From Bolinopsis microptera (taxonomy: Eukaryota; Ctenophora; Tentaculata; Lobata; Bolinopsidae), in contig NC_087077.1 in assembly GCF_026151205.1 (NCBI RefSeq), positions 3,906,001 to 3,970,000 of the forward strand: DNA of 64,000 bases. The letters are read 5' to 3'. Below the pieces are notes generated by a model, which was given only the letters and a program-made list of their open reading frames with translations, searched no databases and was not told the origin of the DNA. Position numbers and translations under genes: made by a program. How positions within the stretch are numbered: position 1 is the stretch's first letter; each line of letters opens with the position of its first letter. Below are positions 1 through 12,014 of this stretch, piece by piece.

Positions 1-631
1 ACCAAAATAATCGCCTGAACTATTACATGTATGACTTCCCTCGCGGAACTGAATTCTGTCCTCTATTTCCAGAAACGTTTACAATATCATCTACTCACCT
101 TTAAATTGCAGTGTACCCCCGTTATACCTGATCCCCCCTACCTGATCCAATAACAGACTATTTATTATTTCCTTGGAACTGTATGTTAGTTGTGTGTACA
201 GCTGTGTATGATAAACTTATTGCTGTATTTCACTTGTTCCCTCAGTCTACTGACCTCTCTATGAGTTTAAAAAGAAATGCACACAAAAAAGTACGTGATA
301 AGTAAGAATAATCTCACACGTGCAGCTGGCAGCACTTACATAGTTACCATAGCGACCAGAACTCACATACCACGTACGGGTTGTGTCTGATAAACGTGGT
401 GTGGCACGTACAAATACTGCTGCGTTACTTTTATATTTTCTGATGTCTGTAATAACCAGCTCTGTATATTAAATCCCTGTTTTATTATTTGGAATTTTGT
501 TACAGATCTGATCATATAGGAGTCCTGTCTCAGTATTTGCTGTCTGATCTAACGCTGTATTGTTCTAGCGTTGTAGTTTGTACTTTGTACACTAGTTATA
601 GTACTTTGTTTTTTACCTACTTTTATTTCAG

Positions 632-709
632 CAATCGTCAGTGGCAAACCAGATGAAGAAGCTAATCTCAAAAGGAAGTCTGCTCAGTAATGACGACGGT
701 AGGGACAAG
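632..709 (+). CDS. Possible small coding exon, gene unassigned
   Basis: A pyrimidine-rich tract ending TTTCAG is followed by 26 open codons (start QSSVANQMKKLISK, end DDGRDK) and then a GTGGGT donor. Both ends are phase 0. The peptide is polar and matches no family I know. It could be an N-terminal exon of the TRPC-like gene or part of another gene that starts before the window. Splice signals are the only support. Confidence 0.28.
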
Positions 710-3146
710 GTGGGTAATTCTCATTCTGCAGTTAGTTCTACAGTTAGTTACACTGACTATAACAGTTAGTTGTACAATTAGTTAACTCTATTTCCTCCTG
801 ATTGTTCGTAGAAATGTTGCTCATCTTGCATTAACCTGCAGTAGTCTTAGTTTGTAAGAACATTGCGCGGCTCCAAGAAAATGTGGCTCCAAGTTAATTG
901 AGTCACTCCAATATGCTACGGTTTTATGTATGTTCCGTTCTTAGTCTGTACAGATTTCTGGTTCGTTAATGAACTACTATACAACTACGGGGATAGTTGA
1001 GGACACATTCTCTGCAACTTTCCACATTTTCGCACCGAAATTGCTTTGGAATAAACGTTCATTATAAATAAATGTTATAAACGTTCATTAGTAAACGTTC
1101 ATTGAAAGCGTATCAGTAATCTTTGCTCTTGTTTTGTCGCTCATGTTGGTCATTATAATGTAATTCTTCTTTAACAATATTCATTGTATGCAAATTATGG
1201 TAGGTATAGTCGTTAGTTTTCAAGGAAAATGACAATTTTTTTCCCTACTCTTGCCGAAGGCAAAAAGATCGTAGGGAATAAGTAATCGGGTTTAGATATA
1301 TGAGGTGGCCCGACGGTCCTACGTTGACGACAAAAGTCTGCTCCTTCGCAATATAGACCATTCCCCTATAATTATGTGTATTGGAAGCGTTTGTTATGCT
1401 GCGCGCGACGCTAGCCATGTGTTAATTGATTACAGTGAAGTTCCTCCTTCGCAAAGTTATTTTCCGCAATTTTCTGGATTCATTTATTGTTGATGCGCGC
1501 GGCACTACATTGGTCAAATAAATCGTCAATTTTTACCATGCGTGAATCCCACTCATTTATTAAAAACAAAGTATGTAAATATGTTGCACTTTTTCCGGTC
1601 ACACTTTTCACTCGAAATAATTAATGGTACAACTACAAGATACAAGTACATCGTAGGGAAAATTGATCGTGCGTGGTTTAACCGCGGCGAAATTCTTGTT
1701 TAAAAGGTTTCTTCTCTGAACTATAGATCGCACTTATCACAATCACCAGTGAAGTGTAAACTATACTGCCTACCCATTGTCTCTAGTATCCAGCACGTTT
1801 TGGAGCTGAATGATCGCTGAACTGATCGAGTATAATATGTTTGGTATCATTATCTAGTACTATGATACTATAATTAGTAATTAGTAATTAGATAATTAGT
1901 AAGTGATAAAGGTTGGCAAGTCCTTATTGTCCAGGTTATAGGATTTCACGTCATTAAGGTTTCGGGATTGTATTTTCTTCCACAACTGTTGTACTGTATA
2001 ATATATAATAGTACAACATACATTATGTATAATGCAACATAACATACTTTATAATGTATATACATTATACGTTTATTTTTGCCATACTTTATCCTCCCAC
2101 TATCCAACGACTGAAAATCCTGATGCCTATATTTAGAGATTATCAAAGATATAAGTCATCAAAACATGAATCATGTCTCAGCTCAGAATTCCTATGTTTT
2201 GGCTTCTCGGCTGAAGGAGGCTTTTAAGAGTCTTCCCTACCAGCCGGCTAATGGGCAGCCCACGTACATATAATTCGAAACGGCTATCAAACAAGTTTTA
2301 ATACTTTCAACACTACTATGTATAATAACAAATAATTTGAGTATTATTATGTATATGATAATTAAATACTTTAACGAGGTACGGCTAGTCCACATCCTGG
2401 CTCCATAATATGAAGGCTTTAATTCTAAATGAAAAGCTCGGAGAAGCATATCCACAAGTGTTATAGTAAGAGTAACACTTGTGTAACACTCAGTTGTTAT
2501 GTTTCAACTTTCAACTATCATCGGATCAATCCTGAAGTCCTCATTAACATAATTTCTGGCTCCTTATATCTTGACGGCTAGCTTCCAGAACCCTACTTTA
2601 AAAAGAATAAACATTTCAATCTTTAACAAATCCACCAGCAACTGACTATGTCATACCTTAACCAATGTAAAACCTGTAGTGGCTTCCTGGTAAAACAACC
2701 CGGCTCTGTTTTAGTGCGTTTTAGCAATGAGGTGACTCTGTTGTAGCACTAATGAGGTGAGGTACAGGCAATCTAATATTAGCTGTAAAGCAGCACGCTC
2801 CACACCCGGCAGTAGTTAGTAAAGTGTTAGTAAAGTGTTGGTAAAGTGCCACTAGTGTACAAGGTAAGGTATAAAGAATGCAGGCTGTTAACAGTTATCT
2901 AACTACTACCCACTGTTAACAGTCATCCTACCCCAGGCACTGAGCTTCCCATAAACAACAAGTATAACTCAGCTACATTCTCACTATTTCTCCAACATTG
3001 TTCCTCGTTTTTTGTACACTTTGTTGTAGTAGTATCCGGTTTCCCTTAGCTCTGAGCTTTCTTGTAGGGCTGCTCGGTTCGTGTGTCTGGTGAGAAAAGA
3101 AGGGTGTCAGAAACCCACGTGACACCACTGTGACACCACTGTGGAG

Positions 3147-3251
3147 GTTAAGATGACTATGAGGCTGAGTAACCTACAAAGGATGCAGACTGCAGTTATG
3201 GGGTCACTACAAAACTTGGTGACTGCAGGAGGGACGCCAGATAATAACACG
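3147..3251 (+). CDS. Possible small coding exon, gene unassigned
   Basis: After a GTGGAG acceptor-like site, 35 codons stay open until a GTAAAC donor. The peptide contains LSNLQRMQTAVMGSLQNLV and ends GGTPDNNT. It includes ATG ACT ATG near the start, so it could also be a first exon. Pattern and polarity loosely resemble the candidate exons at 632-709 and 4286-4327, which hints at one disordered N-terminal region spread over several exons. No family was recognised. Confidence 0.25.
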
Positions 3252-3551
3252 GTAAACATTAACTAGGTTTAGACTTTAGTGAGCTGATGCTGCTTTGAAG
3301 CTAATAATAACTGTAGCTAATTCTAGTAAAGAGGGACTGTTCAGCTCTCTCATCACTACATGAAGCATAGTTTGTTTTATTACGTCATTTTCTCCACTTT
3401 AATATCAAAGTGTCATCATGACAAGATCACAAAGTCTAGAATGACACTCGTTTGCAGTTATAGTATGTAATAGCACTCGCAGCTCGCTCTGTACTTGCAG
3501 CTCACTCTGCACTCGTTTGCAGTTCCTGTTAGTACTCCCTGCTCTAGTCGC

Positions 3552-3643
3552 GCTCTAGTCGCACTCGGCACTTGACAGTTGTCTGGGGCACCGCGCGGCT
3601 CTAGTCGCACTCGGCACTTGACAGTTGTCTGGGGCACTCGCGG
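3552..3643 (+). repeat. 46-bp tandem duplication
   Basis: A GC-rich unit containing GTCGCACTCGGCACTTGACA occurs twice with a 46-bp offset. Related CACTCG and CGCTCTAGTC words continue on the left. There is no sign that it is coding. Confidence 0.75.
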
Positions 3644-4285
3644 CTTTTGTTTGTCGTGTCCCGCACCGACCGGTATGTGGCTGTATCCACAAGTCAGATA
3701 AGTCTGATAAGTGTTTGTGGAGGGTTGTATACAATCTGATGTGCTCAATAGCCGTAACACATTCCTTAACTATCGATATTGTCAAACAGTTCACCTCCTC
3801 TTCTGAACACTGCAGACCTTTACAGTGTCAAGCCCCGTTAACAATACATTCGCACATATTTTGACTCAAATTATCTTTGATTAGATTGAATATACTTGAC
3901 TGCATACCGCGGTGCTAGTATACCATGATTTCTATATAGAATTCAGCGCCTCCTCGACACTCTAAATAGTATACAACTCGGAGACAGAGGCCTTTCCCCA
4001 TATCTTTTAGCACAATATCCTTTGTAGCTGATAATATATAGCGGACCTATTTTCCTTCTCCCAATTCTAGCTGCCACACTTGCCACATGCCACAAGTGAT
4101 TTCATCGCTGCATATTGCGAGACATTCCTCGTCTCTAACAGCTGCCTGTCTTGCAACACCAGTATTAATGGTGTTTTTGTGCGCTATTCATTGTTTTATT
4201 GTCTAGACTGTAGAGTGGGTGGATGGAGAAGAGTCGGATGCTATCAGGGTGGAGAAGGGTTAAAGTGGTCCTCAGCTCTATCCAG

Positions 4286-4327
4286 AACATTGCTGGCAAC
4301 AGCAAGGACAATGAGTTTCAATATTTG
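4286..4327 (+). CDS. Possible small coding exon, gene unassigned
   Basis: An open segment ends in DNEFQYL at a GTGGGT donor; a CAG at 4283-4285 gives a phase-0 start of 14 codons (NIAGNSKDNEFQYL). An alternative acceptor further upstream would lengthen it in the same frame (VVLSSIQ before NIAG). In either case the donor is in phase with the TRPC exon at 5580, so this is the best candidate for a preceding TRPC exon. Confidence 0.3.
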
Positions 4328-5579
4328 GTGGGTTTGCAGGTTCAACTGTGTTAGCCTATAATCCAAAGTTTATTTTAACACTTTACAGCCTTCTCAAAAT
4401 TAAATTTTTCCCGGAAGTATTTTTGGGCTAAAATTTACGTTAAAATTTCCCAATTAAAACTGGGAAGGAGGGGCTCAGCTTTAGTACAATCATATAGGAG
4501 TAGAGCACAGTGTGACCTTAAAAGAGAAACTAACAGTTAGACTCAGAGCACTACACAACACATTTCTCTTTATAATCCTCATACTGTAAATATCCTTTGC
4601 GTATCAAACAACTGTAATTGCCTAGCTTTGTCGCTTTCTCGCAGATATCAAAGGCACCAAACAGAGCTAGTCTTGTACGTACGTGACAACTGACAACCCT
4701 TCTTTTTATTCACTTAATTTAGATGGCACTACCCATCTTACTATACTTTACACTGCACCACTAATTAAACTTCGATTTTCTATTCTAATCCAATTATAAT
4801 AGCCCACTTCTCCGCCCACCTCCGGTTTACAATAAAAAGGGCTCCACACACCAAACGCTTACTATATCTCGTTTTGTCTGGTGGTTGAGTGCTGCATTCC
4901 TAAGATGCATATCGTGTTGGTTTCAGTAAGTGAATAAGCAAGTCATGGATAAAGTATCTCTTAATAATTTCATATTCCACTGTCGAGTGTTGACAGTATT
5001 GGCAGTGAGTTTACAGGATATTAAACGGAGCTGATTTCTACAATCCCTCTTGATAAACTGCCGGTATTATGACAGATATTATCCAGCACTTTCAGACTTG
5101 TTGTTGTAGTTCATCTTGATACCGTATACTAGTCTACCAGTCTAGATATCATGCTCTAGTCTGGTATATCTGTTATCAAGCTTATGACTAAATTTTTCTC
5201 TAAGAGCCGTGTAAGTGAACTTCTGGAGCAAGGAAGAATGCAAAATCAAATTTTTGACTTTTAAACCATCTCGAGACAGTCCGATCAGTCGAAAGTTTAA
5301 CAGTCTCCAGCCAATTGGTACGCTTTCTGTCCACAGCATTCCACAAATCATTGTCTCCATTCCTCAGCTCTTTGTCTCATTGCTCATCTTATTATTCCCA
5401 ATCATGTTGCATCACGTACCCAGAAAGTACCGTCTAGCTAGCGGTCGTGTTTCATCTAAGAAGCGGATGGAAAAGATGCCTTTACTAAGATACCCAATAA
5501 GGCATCTCATAAGTGTAGTACTAGATACTAGAAAAACAAAGAATATATCTGATACCGTCTTTAACGCACCTTACTTCAG

Positions 5580-8500
5580 TCGTCCTCCAATGCGGCCCCT
5601 ACCTCGGTGGGGGACAAGTTCCTGGTGCAGGTACGAGACGGAAACATGGAGCAGATCAGGAAGACCCTGGATCAGAATCCTGAAGTGATCAACTTCTCAA
5701 ACTCTTACGGAGTAACAGGTCAGCTGAAGCGTCGTAATATAAACGCTTTTATTAATGTTAGGTGTCCCCATATTCTGATTAGGACGCCCGGTTGTTTTTA
5801 TGGGACATGCATATTGCATACCACTGTAGAGTGTAGAAACATGCAGGAAAATATTATTTACTCATTTTCATTTGTATTAAATTGTCGTGATTTAACCTAA
5901 ATTTAGATTAAATCTGAACTAGTTTATGATCAAACGAAGCCATTCAATGTAAAGCTGAAGTCCCATTGATGATTTTAACTGTACTTGGAGTTACCGTGCC
6001 TGTCTGGTAGGATTAACAAATCAATCTTAATTGTAAGTTATCATAATATGATTATGTAATTACAAGTGTTGACGCCTTGTTACATTTTATAAGCAATAAC
6101 AGCTATAACAGTAACTGACATGTCAAACCCTCCGCACAGCTCTGATGCTCGCGGTAGAAAAGGAACACAACGACTTGGTCCGTTTCCTGATTGAACGTGA
6201 CGCGGACGTGAACGCCATCAGCAAGAACTTCCAAAAGGAAACGTCACTGTCGCGCGCGGCAAAAGCGCAGAACAAAGAACTGGTTCGGGTCCTGGTGGAG
6301 AGAGGAGCTGAGATTCAGGTGAGGATGTGTGACTGTCGGGCTGGAATATGCAGGAATATGCAGGAATATGCAGGAATACGTGGAATGCAAGGAGGACATT
6401 TGTTAAGGTGCCTGACAGACGATAGCCAGACTGGGAGTAGTAGATTTTATTGGTATTTTGTGTTTTGTCGGGTAGTCAGTTAGCCAGTATTGAAGTGATT
6501 CCTATTGTATTTATCATGAAATATCAGATTCTGTAATTTAGTGCGAATTTCGTCTATAAAATCCTGTCTATTTAGACAGCAAATAGTTATTATATGTGAC
6601 ATTTTCTTACGCGAGGGTTGGCATTGCCACGAATATAATAAATATATTAAACAGTCTTAATGCCGAAATATAGCAACACGTGATAGAATGAGTTTATAAT
6701 ATTAATTGTTATTTTATTTTTTAAGGTGTAAATATTTTCAGCAAGCTCTCAACTGTATTTGTAATCCACAAATTGGCAACGATTGGGTTAACGATGAGAA
6801 AGCTTTCTCCTTAACTGGTTTGTTAAAAATATCACATCTATAATTTTAGTGATAATTATTCTCCTTACTTTGTTGACAGTTTGATAATATCGCTGGAATC
6901 CAATTTAAAGTATTTTCCGGGCACTCCTTCGGTTTGTATTGGTCCTTGTGGTGACATTTCTCTTCTGTTGTGATTTGGGAATGTTTGGTTAGGTGAGATA
7001 ACAAAATAGAACTTGAAAATCTGTCTGAGCTGAAGTTTTCCTAACCTCCTGACTCCTGTGTATTTTCAGGGGTGAAAATGTTGGTGTCACCGCCGATTCT
7101 AGCAGCGACTAAAGAGCCGATATTGACGGCATTCAGCGTCAGCAACAAACTTTACATTCTAGCGAAACGGCGAGAGGAATACCGCGATATATACAGCTCG
7201 CTGGCACAAGAGGTACACTAAATAATACTTCAGTAGGGGGGGGGGGGGGGGGGGGGGGTTCATGAGTAATTTTGAGAATTTTTTAATCTGAGAATTTGAC
7301 CATTTTAGCCGGGAATACTCAAAAATGTCTCATAAATTATTTTTGAATCTGAGAAATTCAGGATGGATTTCTCATTTTCTCAAAATTTTCCAGTCAAAAA
7401 TCATTTTTGAATCTGAGAAATTAAGCATGGATTTCTCATTTTCTCAAAAATTGTCCACTCAAAAATAGTGATATACCAAATCATTCTTCATATCAGTGCA
7501 ATGTGGTCCAAAAATACTCAAAATCAATTTTTGAGAATGAGGTTTCGCCTCTCCTGGAAACTTTTCTCAAAAACAATTTTTGAGAATGAGAATTTGGCAT
7601 TTTCGTCGAGACTCTCAAAAATAGTCATGACCACCTCCCCCCCCCCCCCCCCCCCCCTACTTCATATTAATGATTACTAATCATAGAGTTTAAAGCACCC
7701 TTATGACTCTGACGTTATTTACTAACTATGTCTATATATATAATACATAGTTAGTAAATATATCTATATCAGGAGGTGACCGGGACATGATTTTAGGCCT
7801 GACCGGGACCGGGACCGGGACCGGGATACAAAATGTACCTGACCGGGACCGGGACCGGGACTGGGACTGAGATTATCAATTTACCGTGACCGGGACCGGG
7901 ACCGGGACCAATAATTTCTGGGATTTCTATCTTACCGGGACCGGGACCGGGACCGGGACCAACAATCCAATTTTACCGGGATGACCGGGATTTGACCGGG
8001 ATGACCGGGATGACCGGGACCAAAACTGGTATTCTCATATTGAAAGCTGCAACTTTCATTTACATTATAATTGAACAATTTGAATAAGTAATAACTAGAA
8101 TATTAAATTAGAACAAACTTTTAAAAAACCGTCAATATGGGGCATGGGCCTAATGTACTACACCAATAATGTTCATGTACTGATTACTCAAGTTCACCCT
8201 CATTCCTCATTCCTCAATCAATGATCCCTCAAATTATTCAACAGTTTCATTCTCCAATTCCAATTGACAATTGACAATTGGGCGTTGAAAACTTGATGTT
8301 AGTTTGCACTTATGAGTTATGTAACGATATTAGTTACCTAAACTTGTTTAGCAATTTTAAACATTGTTTTATTTGGCTCAGAGCGTTGTTTAAAGATGAA
8401 ATTCACAATGAATGAAAGTCAAAACTTAAAATCACAGTGAATGAAATTATGTAAAAGATCCCGGTCAAAATCCCGGCAAATTTGAGTGATTGACCGGGAC

Positions 8501-10434
8501 CGGGACCGGGACCAAGAATCCTGAATTAACCGGGACCGGGACCGGGACCGGGATCATAAATCAGCATTTGACCGGGACCGGGACCGCGACCGGGATGAAA
8601 AATGTGACTTGACCCGGTTGACCGGGACCGGGACCGGGACCGGGATAGCTCAAAATTGCCAATCCCGGTACCGGGATTCCCGGTCACCTCCTGATCTATA
8701 TAACATAGACACATTGTAACTTCTGCATTTTCAGTGCGAAACGTTTGCTTATAGTTTTCTTGATCAATGTGAGAACTTGTGGGAAGCAAGACGACTACTC
8801 TCAAGAGAGATGAAGATTATTGATAAGGCTATAAGCTCATCGTAAGTAAAACCCTAGTCTTCAAGGCACCCCTCCTCAAATTCTCTTGCCAGTTAACGTT
8901 TTCTACTCCTATGTTATATAAGGGGCATTACTTTATTTCTAGAATTGAACTTCGAGTCTTGTTTCGACAATTCTGCTATTTATTTTGAGGAACATATTGC
9001 GATTTATGACTTTATGAGCTCGATGGCACAAAAAAAATTTCGCTGTGTATGTATAATCACATTTTTGCAATTGAATATCCGTGCGTAATATGTCATGTTT
9101 TTGGGTTTCCTAACACGAAATAACGAAATTATATACTTCAGAAAGAAAGAGTTTGTGGCTCATCCCTTTGTTCAAAGTTTACTGAAAGAGCAAAACTTTG
9201 GGAGGTTCATGAACTCCTCAATCTGGAACAAGATATCTCTGTTCTTTTACTGGTGGTTCTCTGTTTTGATATTCCCATTTTACGGTGTTCAGTACTTGAT
9301 GAAGGATCCCCGCCAGAGAAAGTTGAGATATTCTGATTTAGGAGAATACATCGACTTTATGGGTACACCAGTGCTGTGCCTCATTGCAGATTCCATTAGT
9401 TTCATTCTTTGTTTCGCGTTCCTATTGGCTATTTGTTTACAAGAGGAACTCCCGACGCGGTCTACGCAGTTTGAAATGTTCTTCGAGTATATTCTGTGGT
9501 CGTGTATTGTTGGTCAAATATACACGGAATTTATTCAACTTCGGAAATTAGGCTGGAAGAACTATTTGACTCATTTCTGGAATCAAGTTGACATTTTAAT
9601 TATAGTGTTGCTTTTTGCAACAGCAGGTGTAAGAATCTACACTATAAACAAGATAGAACCAGGGAGAGAGTTAACGGAACACGATGAGTTCTACCAGAGT
9701 ATAGCGTGGATCATGTATGGAACACTAGGCTTCCTTCAGACTATTAAATTCTTGAGCTTAACAGACTCAAATAACGTTATAGGACCCCTGCAGTTGGCGA
9801 TGAAGTCGATGATTGGGGACCTTATGCAAATAATGTTGCTGTTAATAATAATTTTAGTTGCTTTCTCAGTGACTATAATGGTGTTGATGAAACAAATTCC
9901 TCACTTGTACCCGGGTGAAGAAATACCTAACAATTTTAAGAGTCTACCCAATACAATAGCTACTCTTCTGTGGGCCTTGTTTGGTTTCATTGACTTCATT
10001 GAGAAAATGAGGGATGATGAAGACAAAAAGATGGGTGTCTACGTTATCTTTTACATCATATTTACAGGTGAGATATGAATTTAAATGTTTAATAGTCTAT
10101 AATATAATAAAATCAATCGTTTATCTGGAATTTAGCTTACTCTATCGTGTTAAATCCGGATTGGACTATTATTTATGAGTCGTATAGTTGAAATGTTTTC
10201 TTGGGTAAATTTCTATTGAAAGCATTACTCTATCGTGATACAAGAATGATATTTAAGGGGGTTCACCCTGATTTTGTTGTGAAATTTGATTTCGAGATAG
10301 CAATTGACCAACAAACTAGGGCCTATGACTAAACTTTTGAGGGGGTTCCCGACTCTGGGTGCCCACCGGTGCCCGTGGGACAGCCACACCCATATTTGGT
10401 CCAAATTATGCCAAATTATGGTTGGTCAACTGCT

Positions 10435-10470
<36 letters not shown>

Positions 10471-12014
10471 TATAAAGTTAGGAGACTACTTATTTAGTTG
10501 ATGCTCCTAGTTATATTAACTAATCTTAATAATACCTCTCCTCAGCGTATCTACTGATGAGTGCCGTGCTCCTCCTCAACATGCTAATCGCCATGTTAAC
10601 CACCACGTTTGAGCGTATTCAGCACCAGTCGGATGTAGAGTGGAAGTTCGCACGAGCCCTCATGTTTAGAGGTTACATGGGAGGTCAGTCTTATCCAGCC
10701 CCCTTCAACCTCCTCTGTCACATGAGCATCATCATCTTCTCTAGGATGTTCAGGTTAGACTTCTTATATCTGTGCAATGAGCGCCAAGAAAACAAATGTT
10801 TATCTCTGATTCCACTTATTTAGGCTCCAACAATTGCGAATAATACAAAACGAAGAACGATTCCGAATTTAGCTTGAAGTTATTTTCGTTTCGTATCAAA
10901 TTGGCCTCCTATCATCATGGTGGTTAACTTCGCCTCTTAATCCAGATGTTCAAACAAGCCGCTACTCGGGGACGTGCGGTACAGTGACAAGGTCGACCAG
11001 TACCGGGAAAAGCTTATCAAGGATCTCCGGAAGAGGTAAGGTAGATTAGGGACCCAGGTTCCATCAGGGAGTTGAGTTTTTGCTGTGAAGATTCCGCTGT
11101 CTTTACATTACCCAGGGTTGCGGTGTTTCTACTCAACTACTGTTTATTTCATGAAATCAAATAGCGATCAAATCCAAATCATATAATTGATGCTGGTTTT
11201 CAATCTCACTATTTTGATTAGATATTACACTGGGAAGAGCGGGGTAGTCGGTGAAATTAACTATTCCGTTTCAACGATAAAAAAGCGACAACCAAATCCA
11301 GTAACCTATACATAACGTGAGAACCCATGGAGCAACGTTAATTAATTACTAGGCATGATTTCGTCTGGATCTCTTGTTCATCTTCTGTACCGATCTTCGT
11401 TTTAATCTTCCGTCTCTATTTCTTGATTGTGCAACCTATATAGTATATAATTGGAACACCTAAAGAAGCTGTTTTATTGTTTGCGCTGACTTTTCCGATT
11501 CTACGTTGATAAAAAATAATGTGCGTTGCATGTTAATTGCGGTTTAATCACCCCGTTGATATGAATAAAATTGTCTATTAATCATTTTTTAAATCAATAC
11601 TTTGTTGCATGAAACCCTCTTGTCAAGGTTGCATGATGCACGTTTTACTTTTAGCATTTATCTGATTAGAGGTACGCATATTCTATCAGCATCCCAGATT
11701 GGCTGCAATCAGCAAAACATGTAACATCTAACTGGAGCAATATTTAAACGGTCTAAAATATTATTTCAATGTAGTATTTCTATTCATCCCACGAAAAATT
11801 CGATTGAAAACGATGGTATTTCAGGTTCTACGTAACTAAAAACATGGCTGTCGGCAAGAAAGTCGGTGGTCTAATTAATCAGTACCAAGATAAGATATCC
11901 GGCAAATCAGGAAGTGACACAAAACCTAGTTTACCAAAGCAAGACAGAGCGCTGACCGCTCTGCAGGAGGGGGGTATCCGGGACTTGAGCAAATCCGGCA
12001 GAAATCGGATTTAA
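5580..12014 (+). CDS. TRPC-like cation channel
   Basis: A six-helix, calcium-permeable non-selective cation channel of the TRPC subfamily, acting at the plasma membrane. Exons: 5580-5718, 6140-6318, 7070-7212, 8735-8841, 9142-10067, 10546-10753, 10946-11035, 11825-12014 (TAA stop). Exons 1-2 encode ankyrin-type repeats (GVT/ALMLAVEKEHNDLVRFL). Exons 3-4 match the TRP_2 linker (EPILTAFSVSNKL, CETFAYSFLDQC). Exon 5 begins KKEFVAHP, as in TRPCs, and carries most membrane helices plus pore motif LLWALFGF. Exon 6 has the S6 end LLLNMLIAM, TRP box EWKFAR and the second box PAPFN. All joins keep frame except exon 2 to exon 3: exon 2 ends in phase 0, but exon 3 needs one preceding base, and a phase-0 join gives an immediate TGA. 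A last ankyrin exon between 6319 and 7069 is therefore probably unresolved. The N-terminus is also incomplete. Confidence 0.93.
7233..7660. mobile_element. MITE with poly-G / poly-C ends in a TRPC intron
   Basis: A 428-bp unit starts GTAGG followed by a G run of about 23 bases and ends in a C run of about 22 bases followed by CTAC, so its ends are inverted repeats. TTCA flanks it on both sides (7229-7232 and 7661-7664), a possible 4-bp target duplication. The interior is full of TTTCTCA and TGAGAA words in both orientations and could fold back. There is no coding capacity, and the superfamily is unknown. Confidence 0.65.
7770..8693. mobile_element. hAT-like non-autonomous element filled with a GGGACC minisatellite
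   Basis: Perfect 16-bp terminal inverted repeats (CAGGAGGTGACCGGGA and its complement) are bounded by a perfect 8-bp direct repeat ATCTATAT (7762-7769 and 8694-8701). The CAGG terminus and 8-bp duplication are typical of the hAT superfamily. The 924-bp interior holds two blocks of GACCGG-type short repeats (about 7800-8030 and 8480-8650) around an AT-rich core, with no transposase. It lies between exons 3 and 4 of the TRPC-like gene. Confidence 0.88.
7800..8650. repeat. GGGACC-type minisatellite blocks
   Basis: Two blocks of GACCGGGACCGGGACCGG-like iterations, at about 7800-8030 and 8480-8650, both read in the same orientation. They are the subterminal parts of the hAT-like element that contains them. 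Confidence 0.85.
10436..10470 (+). repeat. Poly-C tract in a TRPC intron
   Basis: An uninterrupted run of about 35 cytosines, 75 bases before the TRPC exon at 10546. The left part of the intron (about 10256) has AAGGGGG, so this may be one end of another poly-G/poly-C bounded element; no clear target duplication was found. Confidence 0.8.

Larger units (their letters stand above)
1..5579. other. Mostly non-coding region upstream of the TRPC-like gene
   Basis: No long open frame here resembles a known protein. The stretch is AT-rich, with short simple repeats (for example iterated AAACGTTCATT near 1050-1110). Three short exon-like segments with plausible splice sites are listed separately. 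I see no RNA gene or recognisable mobile element, though small degenerate repeats could be missed. Confidence 0.5.

Noticed and set aside
5215-5688. 157-codon plus-strand frame overlapping the first accepted TRPC exon
   Set aside because: Its last third reads the TRPC ankyrin exon in a wrong frame, and the rest is intron-like sequence with no family resemblance.
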